The translations under genes and the position numbers were made by a program. Shown here piece by piece: positions 52,223 to 61,567 of a stretch of 64,000 nucleotides of DNA. Positions within the stretch are counted from its first letter, which is position 1. The number at the start of each line of letters is the position of its first letter. Origin of the DNA: Lusitaniella coriacea LEGE 07157 (GTDB lineage: Bacteria > Cyanobacteriota > Cyanobacteriia > Cyanobacteriales > Spirulinaceae); assembly GCF_015207425.1 (NCBI RefSeq), contig NZ_JADEWZ010000002.1:178599-242598 (forward strand), read 5' to 3'. Under the pieces are notes generated by a model. That model was not told the DNA's origin, did no database searches, and saw only the letters and a list, made by a program, of their open reading frames with translations.

Positions 52223-53114
52223 GTGCGATCACCTTTGATGCCGTAAGGCGTTGATCACGAGTAAAAATATTTGAACATGATTGACTCTTCTCAAAGTGCG
52301 ATCACCTTTGATGCCGTAAGGCGTTGATCACTATTTCTTGAGGAGAAAGCAGGGTTTCTAATTCTGGTGCGATCACCTTTGATGCCGTAAGGCGTTGATC
52401 ACTAAGACTAAACAAAGTTCTTTGGCGGTAAGTGCAGGTGCGATCACCTTTGATGCCGTAAGGCGTTGATCACCTTGCTAATAAGTATGAAAAAAAATTG
52501 GTTAGTAGTGCGATCACCTTTGATGCCGTAAGGCGTTGATCACCGCCGCACAGGGGATTTGTTTAAATCGAACCCGATCGAGTGCGATCACCTTTGATGC
52601 CGTAAGGCGTTGATCACTCTACTTCAAAGTAAGCCAGAACCATTGAGGCTCGTGCGATCACCTTTGATGCCGTAAGGCGTTGATCACACAATTGGCAGTG
52701 CTGCTGCCAATGCTGCTGCTAGTGTGCGATCACCTTTGATGCCGTAAGGCGTTGATCACGAGAAGAGATCGTTCTCTTTAATGGAAACTGCTTGTGCGAT
52801 CACCTTTGATGCCGTAAGGCGTTGATCACTATGCAGTCGAGGACTTCCTCGCAATGCAAACACCAGTGCGATCACCTTTGATGCCGTAAGGCGTTGATCA
52901 CCCTGTTCCTTTTTAGTTTGAATAAAAAATAAATTGTGCGATCACCTTTGATGCCGTAAGGCGTTGATCACGCGAATGACTATACGTTGGTTCAACAAAC
53001 CGGAAGTGCGATAACCTTAGATGCCGTAAGGCGTTGATCGCGAAAATGCTGGGGTTAGCGCAAGCCCTGGAACGCGAGTGTGATAACCTTAAGATGCCGT
53101 AAGGCGTTGATCGC
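52223..53114 (+). CRISPR. cas-linked CRISPR array, 13 repeats and 12 spacers
   Basis: Repeats are 36 bases (starts 52223, 52296, 52367, 52438, 52508, 52582, 52652, 52724, 52794, 52866, 52936, 53006, 53078). The core is GATGCCGTAAGGCGTTGATC. The first 11 are identical. Repeat 12 has three changes, repeat 13 more, and a 37th base. Spacers are 34-38 bases, all different. ATGCC-GTAA-GGCGT forms the hairpin, leaving TTGATCAC as the 8-base handle. The decayed end marks the distal (oldest) side, so new spacers would enter at the left. Spacer 8 contains a self-complementary GAGAAGAGATCGTTCTCT-like stretch. Confidence 0.98.
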
Positions 53115-53207
53115 GAGAGTTCGCGATCGCGGAAGAGCCAGCCAACTGCATACTCCTGCCTTTTGCAATAGCTTTCCAAGTCAAATGTGTCGTAGCTTAC
53201 CGGGCGG

Positions 53208-54098
53208 CTATAACTTAACCGAGCAGGATAGTTTATCGATTGGGTGACTCTTAGCCGCATCCCACAATTCATTCTCAACAATAGAAACATTGCGATAGAG
53301 GTTATCAATCGTTTGTTGTCCTATTTTCGTCGCTTGAAGATAGCGCAAACCATCTTTGAGATAGGGATGAGCAACATTCCAAAAAAAATTGGGGTAGTCT
53401 GCGCGCAACTCCCCAAGATTTTTGTACCCTAATCGTTGATTTGTACCATTTTCCTCAAATTCGCAGTATAAGGCGGGGAGTTTTTCTAGGTATTTTGGAT
53501 CGGCGAGTTGTCCGATGAGGTCTGCCGCACGCGCTAGACTGGCGTAATTCCCCGTCTGTTGGTAAGCTTCGTCTTTGGGAACGGGAAAGCGCGTCAACTC
53601 AATGTTGTGCTGTACGATATCGAGATCGAGTAATCTACAATCGCTCAAATATTCTCGAACGAATAGTTTACCTCGGTCTACGTGATAGGGGTTGAGACTC
53701 GCGTCTGTGGCGTGGGGGGGCAAACTCGTTGTATCGCCCTTTCCAGTTGCATAAATCCCTTGCTCGATTCGATCTTGACGGCAAATACCTCTTAAATAAC
53801 CAATATCGTGACAGAGTAAGGCAACAATGCCGTGTAACCAATCTCGTTCGGTGACGTTTCCTTCTTGAATCTGTTTACCGAGTAAAATCTCTTGACCGGC
53901 TAGGGCAACTCGTAGCGTATGTTCGATGTTGTGGTACGCTGCATCGCTGAGGGCAATTCGTTCAATAGCCATATTCGCAACCGAAACAATGAGTTCGATC
54001 GCGTCAGAGCGAGTGCAACTGCAATCGTAAGTTTTTTGATAGCCTGCTTGGAGAGATTTAATACACAGATGAACAGTGATGTTCGAGCTGCTTAACAT
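53208..54098 (-). CDS. HD-domain metal-dependent phosphohydrolase
   Basis: 296 residues. The HD residues are in YHNIEHTLRVALAGQEILL and LHGIVALLCHDIGYLRGIC. The remainder is helical (NIELTRFPVPKDEAYQQTGNYASLARAADLIGQLADPKYLEKLP). Proteins of this type are common in cyanobacteria; substrates (nucleotides or cyclic nucleotides) are mostly unknown. No signal peptide. It is transcribed toward the CRISPR array and ends about 90 bases after the last repeat. An HD protein near a CRISPR locus suggests a link, but its type is not that of Cas3''. Confidence 0.8.
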   Translation of the reverse strand: MLSSSNITVHLCIKSLQAGYQKTYDCSCTRSDAIELIVSVANMAIERIALSDAAYHNIEHTLRVALAGQEILLGKQIQEGNVTERDWLHGIVALLCHDIGYLRGICRQDRIEQGIYATGKGDTTSLPPHATDASLNPYHVDRGKLFVREYLSDCRLLDLDIVQHNIELTRFPVPKDEAYQQTGNYASLARAADLIGQLADPKYLEKLPALYCEFEENGTNQRLGYKNLGELRADYPNFFWNVAHPYLKDGLRYLQATKIGQQTIDNLYRNVSIVENELWDAAKSHPIDKLSCSVKL

Positions 54099-54941
54099 GG
54101 TTCCTGCACTTTTTTAAGGAACGTTATTTGTAGTTAGGTTTATAAGGTTGATTTCAACAGAGTTCAATCGAGCTAAATCGCTCTAGGTTGAAGTGGAGAT
54201 ACACGGGCAATTTATCCTGCAAGAAACAAGATAACACCTCAATCAATACTTCCAGTTACCAACCTGAAAAGGTGTAAGATGCTACCCTAGGTTCAGTTTC
54301 AAAAACTCTGTGGGGGAGGTTTTGTTTGCTCCCTTCTCCAGAATATTCTTCTGGAAAATTCTTGAGTGTGATAAAGATCGCGATCGAGTTGTAATGAGCG
54401 CAAAAAACAATGCTAAAGCAACGCAAAGATGGTTAATAATCTTTACGAAGTTTTTTAGATAGCTCTTTTAGTGTACCCATAGTCTCAGCTAAAAATCAAC
54501 ATTTCATTGAATAAAGAATATAAAATAATATTCCCAAAGTTTCTATCGCCCATTAATCGACTCAATCGGTATGTCCTTCCTTTTTCCATTTGAGCGTTTG
54601 ACGCTTCCTTATCGAAAGGTAACAAAAACCCAAAAGGTCAATCCCAATTGGCGGATAAGGTGGGGAGGAATCCCATCGGTGAGTGCAAATTCAACTTGGC
54701 AAGATAAGAGGATCGTGGTTTATGATATCGAACCTGCGATTAGCTCGAATCGATGATTTGGATTGCGCCTCGCTTGAGGATACTTGCGCCGTTTCACTGC
54801 CGAGAGTTGGATCTTATCGCGCGATCGCGTCTAAACGAAACAAATTCACAGTCATTCATAAGGTCGAAAGCAGTGTTTCGATCTAAGATCGCTATATCCC
54901 AAACACTAACGACCCTTGTCGTTTACCTGCATCTTTAAATT
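54099..54941. other. 843-base intergenic region
   Basis: No convincing gene. CCAGAA-TATTC-TTCTGG at about 54341-54357 is a short hairpin without a T-run. Small open frames around 54571-54886 have no ribosome site and no recognisable product. It should contain the divergent promoters of the HD gene and the PBP gene. Confidence 0.5.
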
Positions 54942-57188
54942 ATGACCAACAAGCCGCCCCAAACCCAAATTAGCCAAGTCTTAACCCAGGCAGTACAGAC
55001 AATTCAGGCGAAATTGAACTCGGCGCTGGCACTCAAACCGGGGGCGCGCGTACCGGAGTTGTGGATACAAGAAGCCGATAAATCCAAAGCCGAAACCTAT
55101 CCATTACTAGGAGATTACTATCGACTCGGACGCAGTTCTAGAGCGAACGATATTGTGGTGCGCAATCCCGTTGTCAGTCAAACGCACCTTTCCTTGAAGC
55201 GGGATAGCAAAAAGCAGAAACACTTTACGATTCAAGACGAAAATTCAACCAATGGCATTTATATGGGACGGCGCAAGCTCAAAGCACCGTTGACATTGCG
55301 TCATGGGGATGTTCTGACCTTGGGTCCGCCGGAACTCGCCGCCGGGGTGCGCGTGAAATACCACAATCCGCCGCCGAAAATTATTCGCGGGATTCAGTAC
55401 GGGTTGTATGGTGTGGGAGGGATTACGGGATTAATTGTTCTGGGAATCGGGTTGGAGTGGACTAAATTTTCGGTTAATCCTTTACCTGTGGGGGTTCAGG
55501 GTCCCGTGGCGATTTACTCTCGCGACGGGCAAACGCCTTTGCGTCCTTTGCGTAATGAGGCGCATCGAGAATTGAAGAAATTGTCTGATTTTTCGCCCCA
55601 TTTGCCGAGAGCGGTGATGGCATCGGAGGATAGTCGCTATTATTGGCATTTTGGGGTAGATCCCCTGGGAATTTTGCGAGCGGTTTTGATTAATCTCCGT
55701 CGCGGGGGAATTCGTCAGGGAGGAAGTACGGTAACGCAGCAGTTGGCGCGCAGTTTGTACCCAGATTTTGTGGGACGCGCGAATACGGCGGGACGGAAGT
55801 TGCGCGAGGCGGTTGTTGCGTTGAAGATGGAAACGTTTTATAGCAAGGATGAACTGCTGAAAACCTATCTCAATCGGGTGTATTTGGGGGTTGGGAGTTA
55901 TGGGTTTGAGGATGCGGCGCAGTTTTATTTTGATAAGTCGGCGGCGGATCTCACGCTTTCGGAAGCGGCGACATTGGTGGCAATTTTACCCGCACCCAAT
56001 AGTTACAATCCCGTTCAGAATTATAAGACTGCGGTGCAGTTGCGCGATCGCGTGATTGCAAGAATGGCACAACAGGGATTTGTCACCACAGAGGAAGCCA
56101 ACCGCGCCCGACGTTCGCGCATTGAGGTGAGTCCCAAGGCGAAAGAAGCCCTTTCCAATACGATTGCGCCTTATTTTTACAGCTACATTTTTACCGAATT
56201 GGAACAATTATTGGGAAAAAGTTTAGCCCAAGAAGGCAATTTTATCGTTGAGACGGGATTGGATATCCCCAAACAAAGACAAGCAGAACTCGCCTTGCGC
56301 AACACGGTGAGTCAGACGGGTTCCCAACTCAATTTCGACCAAGGGGCAATCGTTACCCTCAACACCAGTACGGGAGAAATTCTGGCAATGTCAGGGGGGG
56401 CAGACTATGCCAAAAGTCAGTTCAATCGCGCCGTACAAGCCCAACGACAGCCCGGTTCGACCTTTAAGGTTTTTGCCTACGCTGCGGCATTAGATGAGGG
56501 GATTTCGCCGGGAAAGTCCTATTCCTGCGCCCCTATTACCTGGCGGGGTCAGCGCTATCGGGGGTGCGAGCGCAGTAGCGGTAGTATCAATATGTATCGC
56601 GGTTTGGCGCAATCAGAAAATGCCGTCGCCATGCGCGTTGCCCAGGATGCGGGATTGGATAATACGATTCGGATTGCCCAGCGTTTGGGAATTCGCTCAA
56701 AACTCAAAGCCACGCCGGGGGTGGTGATTGGGGAAAGCGAGGTGAATGTCTTAGAAATTACGGGGGCATACGCGGCTTTTGCCAATAATGGAGTGTGGAA
56801 TCGACCCCACGCCATCAAGCGCATTCTCGATAGCAGCGATTGTGAGGATTATAAAAATCCCCAAACCTGTCGGGTGATTTACGACTTTGAACAGGACGCA
56901 GAAGCCAATCGACAGGCAATTGATGGCGCGATCGCGCAAACCATGACAACCTTATTACGGGGAGTTGTGGGCGGTGGAACTGGAAGTCGCGCGTCGATTG
57001 GGTTTGGAGAAGCCGGGAAAACTGGAACCACCGACCGCAATGTGGATTTATGGTTTATTGGTTACGTCCCCAATCAGCGACTGGTTACGGGGGTTTGGTT
57101 GGGCAACGACGATAATACGCCCACCAGAGGCGGAAGCACTCAAGCGGCTCAATTGTGGCGGGACTATACGAGTAAAATTGTCAGATAG
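54942..57188 (+). CDS. class A penicillin-binding protein with N-terminal FHA domain
   Basis: 748 residues. Residues 55-130 are an FHA phosphothreonine-binding domain (YRLGRSSRANDIVV, VSQTHLSLKRD, DENSTNGIYMGRRKL). A membrane segment (GVGGITGLIVLGIGLEW, about 155-172) follows. The glycosyltransferase (family 51) has ASEDSRYYWHFGVDPLGILRA and GGSTVTQQLARSLYPD. The transpeptidase has its active-site serine in PGSTFKVFAYAAALDEG, then SEN and KTGTT. It polymerises and crosslinks peptidoglycan in the periplasm. The FHA part would be cytoplasmic, which fits control by Ser/Thr kinases. It ends 28 bases before the convergent oxidoreductase gene. Confidence 0.92.
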   Translation: MTNKPPQTQISQVLTQAVQTIQAKLNSALALKPGARVPELWIQEADKSKAETYPLLGDYYRLGRSSRANDIVVRNPVVSQTHLSLKRDSKKQKHFTIQDENSTNGIYMGRRKLKAPLTLRHGDVLTLGPPELAAGVRVKYHNPPPKIIRGIQYGLYGVGGITGLIVLGIGLEWTKFSVNPLPVGVQGPVAIYSRDGQTPLRPLRNEAHRELKKLSDFSPHLPRAVMASEDSRYYWHFGVDPLGILRAVLINLRRGGIRQGGSTVTQQLARSLYPDFVGRANTAGRKLREAVVALKMETFYSKDELLKTYLNRVYLGVGSYGFEDAAQFYFDKSAADLTLSEAATLVAILPAPNSYNPVQNYKTAVQLRDRVIARMAQQGFVTTEEANRARRSRIEVSPKAKEALSNTIAPYFYSYIFTELEQLLGKSLAQEGNFIVETGLDIPKQRQAELALRNTVSQTGSQLNFDQGAIVTLNTSTGEILAMSGGADYAKSQFNRAVQAQRQPGSTFKVFAYAAALDEGISPGKSYSCAPITWRGQRYRGCERSSGSINMYRGLAQSENAVAMRVAQDAGLDNTIRIAQRLGIRSKLKATPGVVIGESEVNVLEITGAYAAFANNGVWNRPHAIKRILDSSDCEDYKNPQTCRVIYDFEQDAEANRQAIDGAIAQTMTTLLRGVVGGGTGSRASIGFGEAGKTGTTDRNVDLWFIGYVPNQRLVTGVWLGNDDNTPTRGGSTQAAQLWRDYTSKIVR

Positions 57189-57216
57189 AGAGTCTGAGAA
57201 ATGCTATATCTTGACT

Positions 57217-58653
57217 TTAGCGCGATCGCGTAAAGCTAAAGAACTTCGCCAACAAATTCTGCAATCCCTCATTTTGCGCAAATTTCTGCTTTTGTAGCAA
57301 CAACGCCGCCTTACTGTTCACCTCTGAAAGCGTCGGATAAATATGAATCCCCGTCAGCTTCGACACCGGGAGATTGTTCGCCATCGCCAAAACCACCTCA
57401 TGAATTAACTCTCCCGCAGAAGGGCCCACCAAATGCGCCCCTAAAATTTCTCCCTTCTCCGTCGTAATAATCTTGCCAAATCCTGCCGTTGCTGCCTCCG
57501 CCTGGGCGCGGTCAACCCCAGAAAACGGCTGTTGCAGCACAAAAACATCATCCCCATAACGCTTCCTCGCCTGTTCTTCCGTCAAACCCACCCGCGCCAA
57601 TTCAGGGTCGGTAAATGTCGCCCAAGGAATCACCCGATAATTCGCCTTAGAGGGGAACCACTTCTTAATTGGCGAAAACAGCGCATTCGTCAAAACAACC
57701 ACCGCCTCGTACCCCGCAACATGGGTAAACTGATAGCCGCCAATCACATCCCCACAGGCGTAAATCCGAGGATTAGAAGTTTGTAGCGCTTCATTGACCT
57801 TAATTCCCTTTTTGTCATACTTCACCCCCGCAGTTTCCAAATCCAAAGATTCCACATTCGGCGAACGCCCCGCAGACATCAAAATCTCATCCACAATAAC
57901 CTTCTCACCCCCCGCCCAAAGGCACTTTTTACCGTCAACAATTTCCACCTTTTCTGCCCGCGCATTTCTCAGGATGCGAATCCCCTCCGACTCAAGTTGT
58001 TTGGCAACCACAGCGGCAGCTTCTGGGTCTTCTTTAGGCATAATTTGGTCGCGACTGGAAATAATCGTGACTTGGGAACCCAAACGATGAAAAGACTGCC
58101 CTAACTCGCATCCAATGGGCCCTGCACCAATCACTGCTAAGGAATCCGGGCGTTCTGTGAGAGAAAAAACCTGTTCGTTGGTGAGATATCCCGCTTCTTG
58201 GAGTCCCGTTATCGGCGGTGCAGCAGGACGCGAACCCGTAGAAACGACAAAATTCCTGGCTTTGAGTTGTCGTCCATCCACCTCAAACGTGTGGGGGTCA
58301 ATAAATTTTCCAGACCCGAAAATTACCTCAACGCCCAAACCCCGAAAGCGTTCCGGGGAGTCGTGGGGTTCAATGGTTGCAATCACCTTTTGAACGTGAC
58401 TGTTCGCTTTCGCAAAATCAATTTTTGACGTTTCGGCATGAATGCCAAAGCGAGAAGCGTGTTTGACCTCGTAGGCGACGCGGGCAGCGTGGATGAGGGA
58501 TTTACTGGGAACGCAGCCATACCAAAGACAATCACCCCCCAGTTTGTCTTTTTCAACCAGGGCAACTTTTGCATTCATTTGTGCTGCCGCACTCGCAACA
58601 ACTAAGCCGCCAGAACCCCCACCAATAATGACTAAATCGTAGTCCACTGCCAT
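57217..58653 (-). CDS. FAD-dependent pyridine nucleotide-disulfide oxidoreductase
   Basis: 478 residues. FAD-binding GGGSGGLVVASAAAQMNAKVALVEKDKLGGDCLWYGCVPSKSL contains the redox-active CLWYGC pair (CX4C) typical of the mercuric reductase/dihydrolipoamide dehydrogenase superfamily. The NAD(P) site GAGPIGCELGQSFHRLGSQVT and the C-terminal HIYPTLSEVNSKAALL follow. In true dihydrolipoamide dehydrogenases the redox pair is usually within GGTCLNVGC and the last motif is HAHPTLSE. So this is a less specific relative of unknown substrate, often called mercuric reductase-like; no mer genes are nearby. Confidence 0.85.
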   Translation of the reverse strand: MAVDYDLVIIGGGSGGLVVASAAAQMNAKVALVEKDKLGGDCLWYGCVPSKSLIHAARVAYEVKHASRFGIHAETSKIDFAKANSHVQKVIATIEPHDSPERFRGLGVEVIFGSGKFIDPHTFEVDGRQLKARNFVVSTGSRPAAPPITGLQEAGYLTNEQVFSLTERPDSLAVIGAGPIGCELGQSFHRLGSQVTIISSRDQIMPKEDPEAAAVVAKQLESEGIRILRNARAEKVEIVDGKKCLWAGGEKVIVDEILMSAGRSPNVESLDLETAGVKYDKKGIKVNEALQTSNPRIYACGDVIGGYQFTHVAGYEAVVVLTNALFSPIKKWFPSKANYRVIPWATFTDPELARVGLTEEQARKRYGDDVFVLQQPFSGVDRAQAEAATAGFGKIITTEKGEILGAHLVGPSAGELIHEVVLAMANNLPVSKLTGIHIYPTLSEVNSKAALLLQKQKFAQNEGLQNLLAKFFSFTRSR

Positions 58654-58905
58654 TTGTTACCTACCTCATTCTTACAATTTGCTGTTAGTTTATCCGTTAT
58701 TGAATCGAGGGAACCTGAAATTCGGCTGAGGAAGTGCGGTGTAAAGTATTAAGCATTCAGCTCTCAGCCGTCAGGTGTCAGCTTCTTACTGGGTTGGTTA
58801 AGCTGGGGATATCATTTGGGTACTTTAACAAGTTTTCTCCACGCGATCGCGCTTTTATCCTTTACCTGCCCCTTATTCGACGAAACAATCGAAATAAAAA
58901 ATAAT

Positions 58906-60153
58906 ATGATAACTAATCAAAAGCCAAATAAGGACTTTGTTAGAGAGTATTTTGAACTCATCACAAAAGAAATAAAGACCGATGATTCAACATTATTATC
59001 GGATGAACCCGTCCTAAAACGATCGATTCAATCGCTACAGGAAAGGATAGAACGAAAGCAAGAACTGTTGTTGTCTTTGGAAAAAGAATCATCTACCTCA
59101 TTAGGAAATTCACAAAAAAATTCTTTTTCAGAAAAAGCTTATTTTGTATTGTCAGAGCTGAGTTTAGATATACAAAAGCTTGTAAAATTTCTCTCGCAAT
59201 ATATCAATACCAGCAGTCCTTCTGGAAAGAGAACTTTGTTTTTCTCGATTGCTTTTATTTTTTTGATCTTTCGTTTTCTATTTTTTCGTCAAGTTTTTAT
59301 TATTTCATTGGTTATATCAGCGACCATTTATTCTTCGGCAAAGCTATCTTCATACGAGAAAAAACCCGACAACAGACACGAACAAGAATATCTCAATAAA
59401 ATAAAGCATCATGAAAACGATCTTGAAGTCTTGATGAAAGAACTAAAAGCAAAAGAGATTGAATTAGAAAAAATACAAAATCCTCCACCCGACCGAAAGA
59501 GCTTGGATCTTAAAACCTTAGAAGAGCGGGTAAAAGAATTACTTTCGGAAGACTTGTGGTATTTGATTTCAGAAGCAAAACGAGAATCCAAAGTGTACGA
59601 TCTCGACGAGGACATTTATAAAAGTAGCAATCTTGAATCGCTCGAAAAAGAACCCATTGTTTCTCTTGTGGGAATTTCATCAAAACAGGAAATCGATCGC
59701 GCGGATACCCCTTCAACCAATTTATTTAAAGCAGAAGACTTTTATAGCGTTGTTGGCTTGGACGGGAAAAGGAAGTATAGCATTTATGAATTCGCCGTTA
59801 TTTTTCTCTGCTCTGATTTTTTATGTGGTTACAAATCTTATTGGAATTTACTCGAAGGAGTGGAAGCAGGCGGGCAATCTTACAAGTTTCCTTACGATCG
59901 AATTGCAACCATAAAAACTCAAGAAAAATCCTCTTTGGATATGAATGAGTGGGACAATTTTAGTGTTGAGAAATCCGAAAATTTAGAAAACACTCGCCAG
60001 CAGATACTATCCATTACAACGAAAGATGGCGATAAACTAGAATTTATGATGAATAATAATAGTCAAGCAGTCATTGATTCTCTGAGCAAACGCTATGTTT
60101 CCGATCCCAATGAAGCGGTACAACTCATTCGTCTAATGTTGCGGGAAAATTGA
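58906..60153 (+). CDS. unrecognised protein with membrane hairpin and coiled coil
   Basis: 415 residues from the ATG at 58906 (the frame opens at 58816, but without a good ribosome site or conserved-looking sequence). It is lysine/glutamate/serine-rich. A hydrophobic double segment lies at about 113-150 (LFFSIAFIFLIFRFLFFRQV, then FIISLVISATIY). A coiled coil (LNKIKHHENDLEVLMKELKA) and a mixed alpha/beta C-terminus follow (EFAVIFLCSDFLCGYKSYWNLLEG). Base composition is clearly more A/T-rich than its neighbours, which suggests recent acquisition. I do not recognise the family. Confidence 0.5.
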   Translation: MITNQKPNKDFVREYFELITKEIKTDDSTLLSDEPVLKRSIQSLQERIERKQELLLSLEKESSTSLGNSQKNSFSEKAYFVLSELSLDIQKLVKFLSQYINTSSPSGKRTLFFSIAFIFLIFRFLFFRQVFIISLVISATIYSSAKLSSYEKKPDNRHEQEYLNKIKHHENDLEVLMKELKAKEIELEKIQNPPPDRKSLDLKTLEERVKELLSEDLWYLISEAKRESKVYDLDEDIYKSSNLESLEKEPIVSLVGISSKQEIDRADTPSTNLFKAEDFYSVVGLDGKRKYSIYEFAVIFLCSDFLCGYKSYWNLLEGVEAGGQSYKFPYDRIATIKTQEKSSLDMNEWDNFSVEKSENLENTRQQILSITTKDGDKLEFMMNNNSQAVIDSLSKRYVSDPNEAVQLIRLMLREN

Positions 60154-60202
60154 TAAAATGATTGTTCAGAGTACACGATTTATAAAATCATAATATTTAG
60201 CT

Positions 60203-60219
60203 GGTGGGCGCTGCCCACC
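60203..60219. repeat. GGTGGGC-GCT-GCCCACC hairpin element
   Basis: Perfect 7-base-pair stem with a 3-base loop. It lies between two unrecognised genes. TAGCTGGTGG also precedes the element near 5658. A small dispersed element or a terminator-like structure. Confidence 0.55.
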
Positions 60220-60274
60220 CACTCACTACTAAATTTGCTATGTTGACTAAAGAAATTCTCTAGGCATTCCCAAA

Positions 60275-60760
60275 ATGAGTACAGTTAGCATATCTATGAA
60301 ATATAAAATATTTGAAAATCCTGAGTGGAAGACAGTCAAGTTTTCGGAGTCTGAGTATTTTGACTTAGATTCAGATGAAGAGGCTGAATGGGATTCCGTC
60401 CCTTGGCACAACGATCTTCGAGATTATTTAGATTTGGAGAAAATCTCAATTCAGTATGTAGAGGCAGTTATTGTCGATTCTATCTCAGGAATTTCCAAGT
60501 CTCTCAAGTCAACCTTTTGGAATGAGGGAGACAACGAGATTTGCGAAGTAGTGGTTTCAGGAAAAACTTCTTATCATGAAACTATCATAAGCGTTAAAAC
60601 CCAAGAAGCCCCTATAGTATTTGAAATACTAAGATTTCATCATGATAATAACTTTCCTGTGCTATCTTATCATGGATTTTTTAAGCGTAATGAGGATGGA
60701 AGTGAAGAAGAAAGGATAGTTTATTCCATATCTAAAGATATAGCCAGTAGGGTGGGTTAG
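60275..60760 (+). CDS. unrecognised 161-residue protein
   Basis: Acidic protein of 161 residues (a second ATG at residue 8 is possible). Features: YFDLDSDEEAEWDSVPWHND acidic stretch, LRDYLDLEKISIQYVEAVIVDSISGISKSLK, and FEILRFHHDNNFPVLSYHGFFKRNEDGSEEERIVYSI with many charged residues. No signal peptide or membrane segment. It is A/T-rich like the gene before it, 122 bases away on the same strand, so the two may form a unit. Family not recognised. Confidence 0.5.
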   Translation: MSTVSISMKYKIFENPEWKTVKFSESEYFDLDSDEEAEWDSVPWHNDLRDYLDLEKISIQYVEAVIVDSISGISKSLKSTFWNEGDNEICEVVVSGKTSYHETIISVKTQEAPIVFEILRFHHDNNFPVLSYHGFFKRNEDGSEEERIVYSISKDIASRVG

Positions 60761-60852
60761 GCGGCAATTCAATTTCTACCCCTGTTAACCTTCTTGTTCG
60801 CCGTAACCCACCAAGATCAATATTTTCAAAGCTTGAAATAGATTTTTATCAT

Positions 60853-61032
60853 TCATGTGTGCTTTCGCAAGGGCAAGTATCTTATTTGATCCTGATACTC
60901 ATCTTCAAAAGAATACTCAGCAATCAAGAGAAGTTCTTTGAGGTTATTACCAATTCCACTGTCAGGGTCTAGAATTAGAATTCCAGGAATGTGACGATCG
61001 CGCTCGATATGGTCAGCTAGGTGAACGGGCAT
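60853..61032 (-). pseudogene. C-terminal remnant of a DUF5615 PIN-like toxin
   Basis: A 59-codon frame on the minus strand gives PVHLADHIERDRHIPGILIL, DPDSGIGNNLKELLLI, EYQDQIRYLP, which resembles the end of DUF5615 PIN-like proteins (H-x-GII-L...SIGE...L..I). The first 60 or so residues with the catalytic acids are missing. It overlaps the 3' end of the DUF433 gene in another frame, so a deletion probably removed the antitoxin's tail and the toxin's head. Confidence 0.5.
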
Positions 61033-61333
61033 GGACGTGCGATCTAAATTCCAATTTAATGGACGGTTGATTCAAACGTTGTTCAGCACGCATTTTATAG
61101 CCATGTGTCAGCCAATTAATCATATAGTTGTCAATTTCTTCTCTAGACTGAAGGTAATACAGAATGGTGGCATATACTTGTTCTAAAGTAATACTGGGAT
61201 AGGTTTGAGCGATTTCTTCAGGACTACAAGATTTTTGGAGAAAGTCATAAAGTACTGTTTCAATTCCGACTCTTGTCCCTTTTAATCGGATATCGTCAGG
61301 ACGCTGAATGTCAAAATAATCTTCTAGTTGCAT
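61013..61333 (-). CDS. DUF433 antitoxin-like protein, altered C-terminus
   Basis: 106 residues. The first 85 are a standard DUF433 domain (QLEDYFDIQRPDDIRLKGTRVGIETVLYDFLQKSCSPEEIAQTYPSITLEQVYATILYYLQSREEIDNY), an HTH-like fold. DUF433 proteins usually pair with a DUF5615 PIN-like toxin just downstream. Here the last residues (LEFRSHVHARSPS) are read through the toxin remnant in another frame. It is thus an orphan antitoxin with a scarred end. Confidence 0.82.
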   Translation of the reverse strand: MQLEDYFDIQRPDDIRLKGTRVGIETVLYDFLQKSCSPEEIAQTYPSITLEQVYATILYYLQSREEIDNYMINWLTHGYKMRAEQRLNQPSIKLEFRSHVHARSPS

Positions 61334-61464
61334 TGTCTCCCTCTCGATTGACTCTCATTCTGTGTCTAGTATTGTGCCTATAGTTTCGCTATCATGCATT
61401 ATCGCTACTGCTCATCTTAAGCTTTTAGCCGCGATACGATCTGACTTATAACTGATGACTGTTA

Positions 61465-61557
61465 GGGACTTGCGTAAAAATAAGATACTAGCGATGCGTT
61501 ACGGCTATCGCCTAACACATCCTACGATTGGGACATTATTTAACTGCAAACCCCTTA
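61465..61557. repeat. dispersed 92-bp repeat, forward copy
   Basis: Full-length copy of the element with the CGCCTAACACATCCTA core; the inverse lies at 25894-25985 and a partial copy at 5701-5757. It ends 10 bases before the recJ start and so forms its leader. Confidence 0.85.
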
Positions 61558-61567
61558 ACTGAAAAAA

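Noticed and set aside
52011..52246. Short ORFs on both strands in the leader of the array
   Set aside because: The minus-strand ORF contains a duplicated QAPQPP peptide that simply reflects the repeated GGTGCTTGCAAA leader sequence; no gene features.
54571..54938. Small ORFs before the PBP gene
   Set aside because: No ribosome site, no recognisable product, overlapping frames.
57217..58653. Mercuric reductase or E3 of pyruvate dehydrogenase
   Set aside because: The CX4C motif is shared by the whole superfamily, and no mer or dehydrogenase genes are nearby; only the superfamily is supported.
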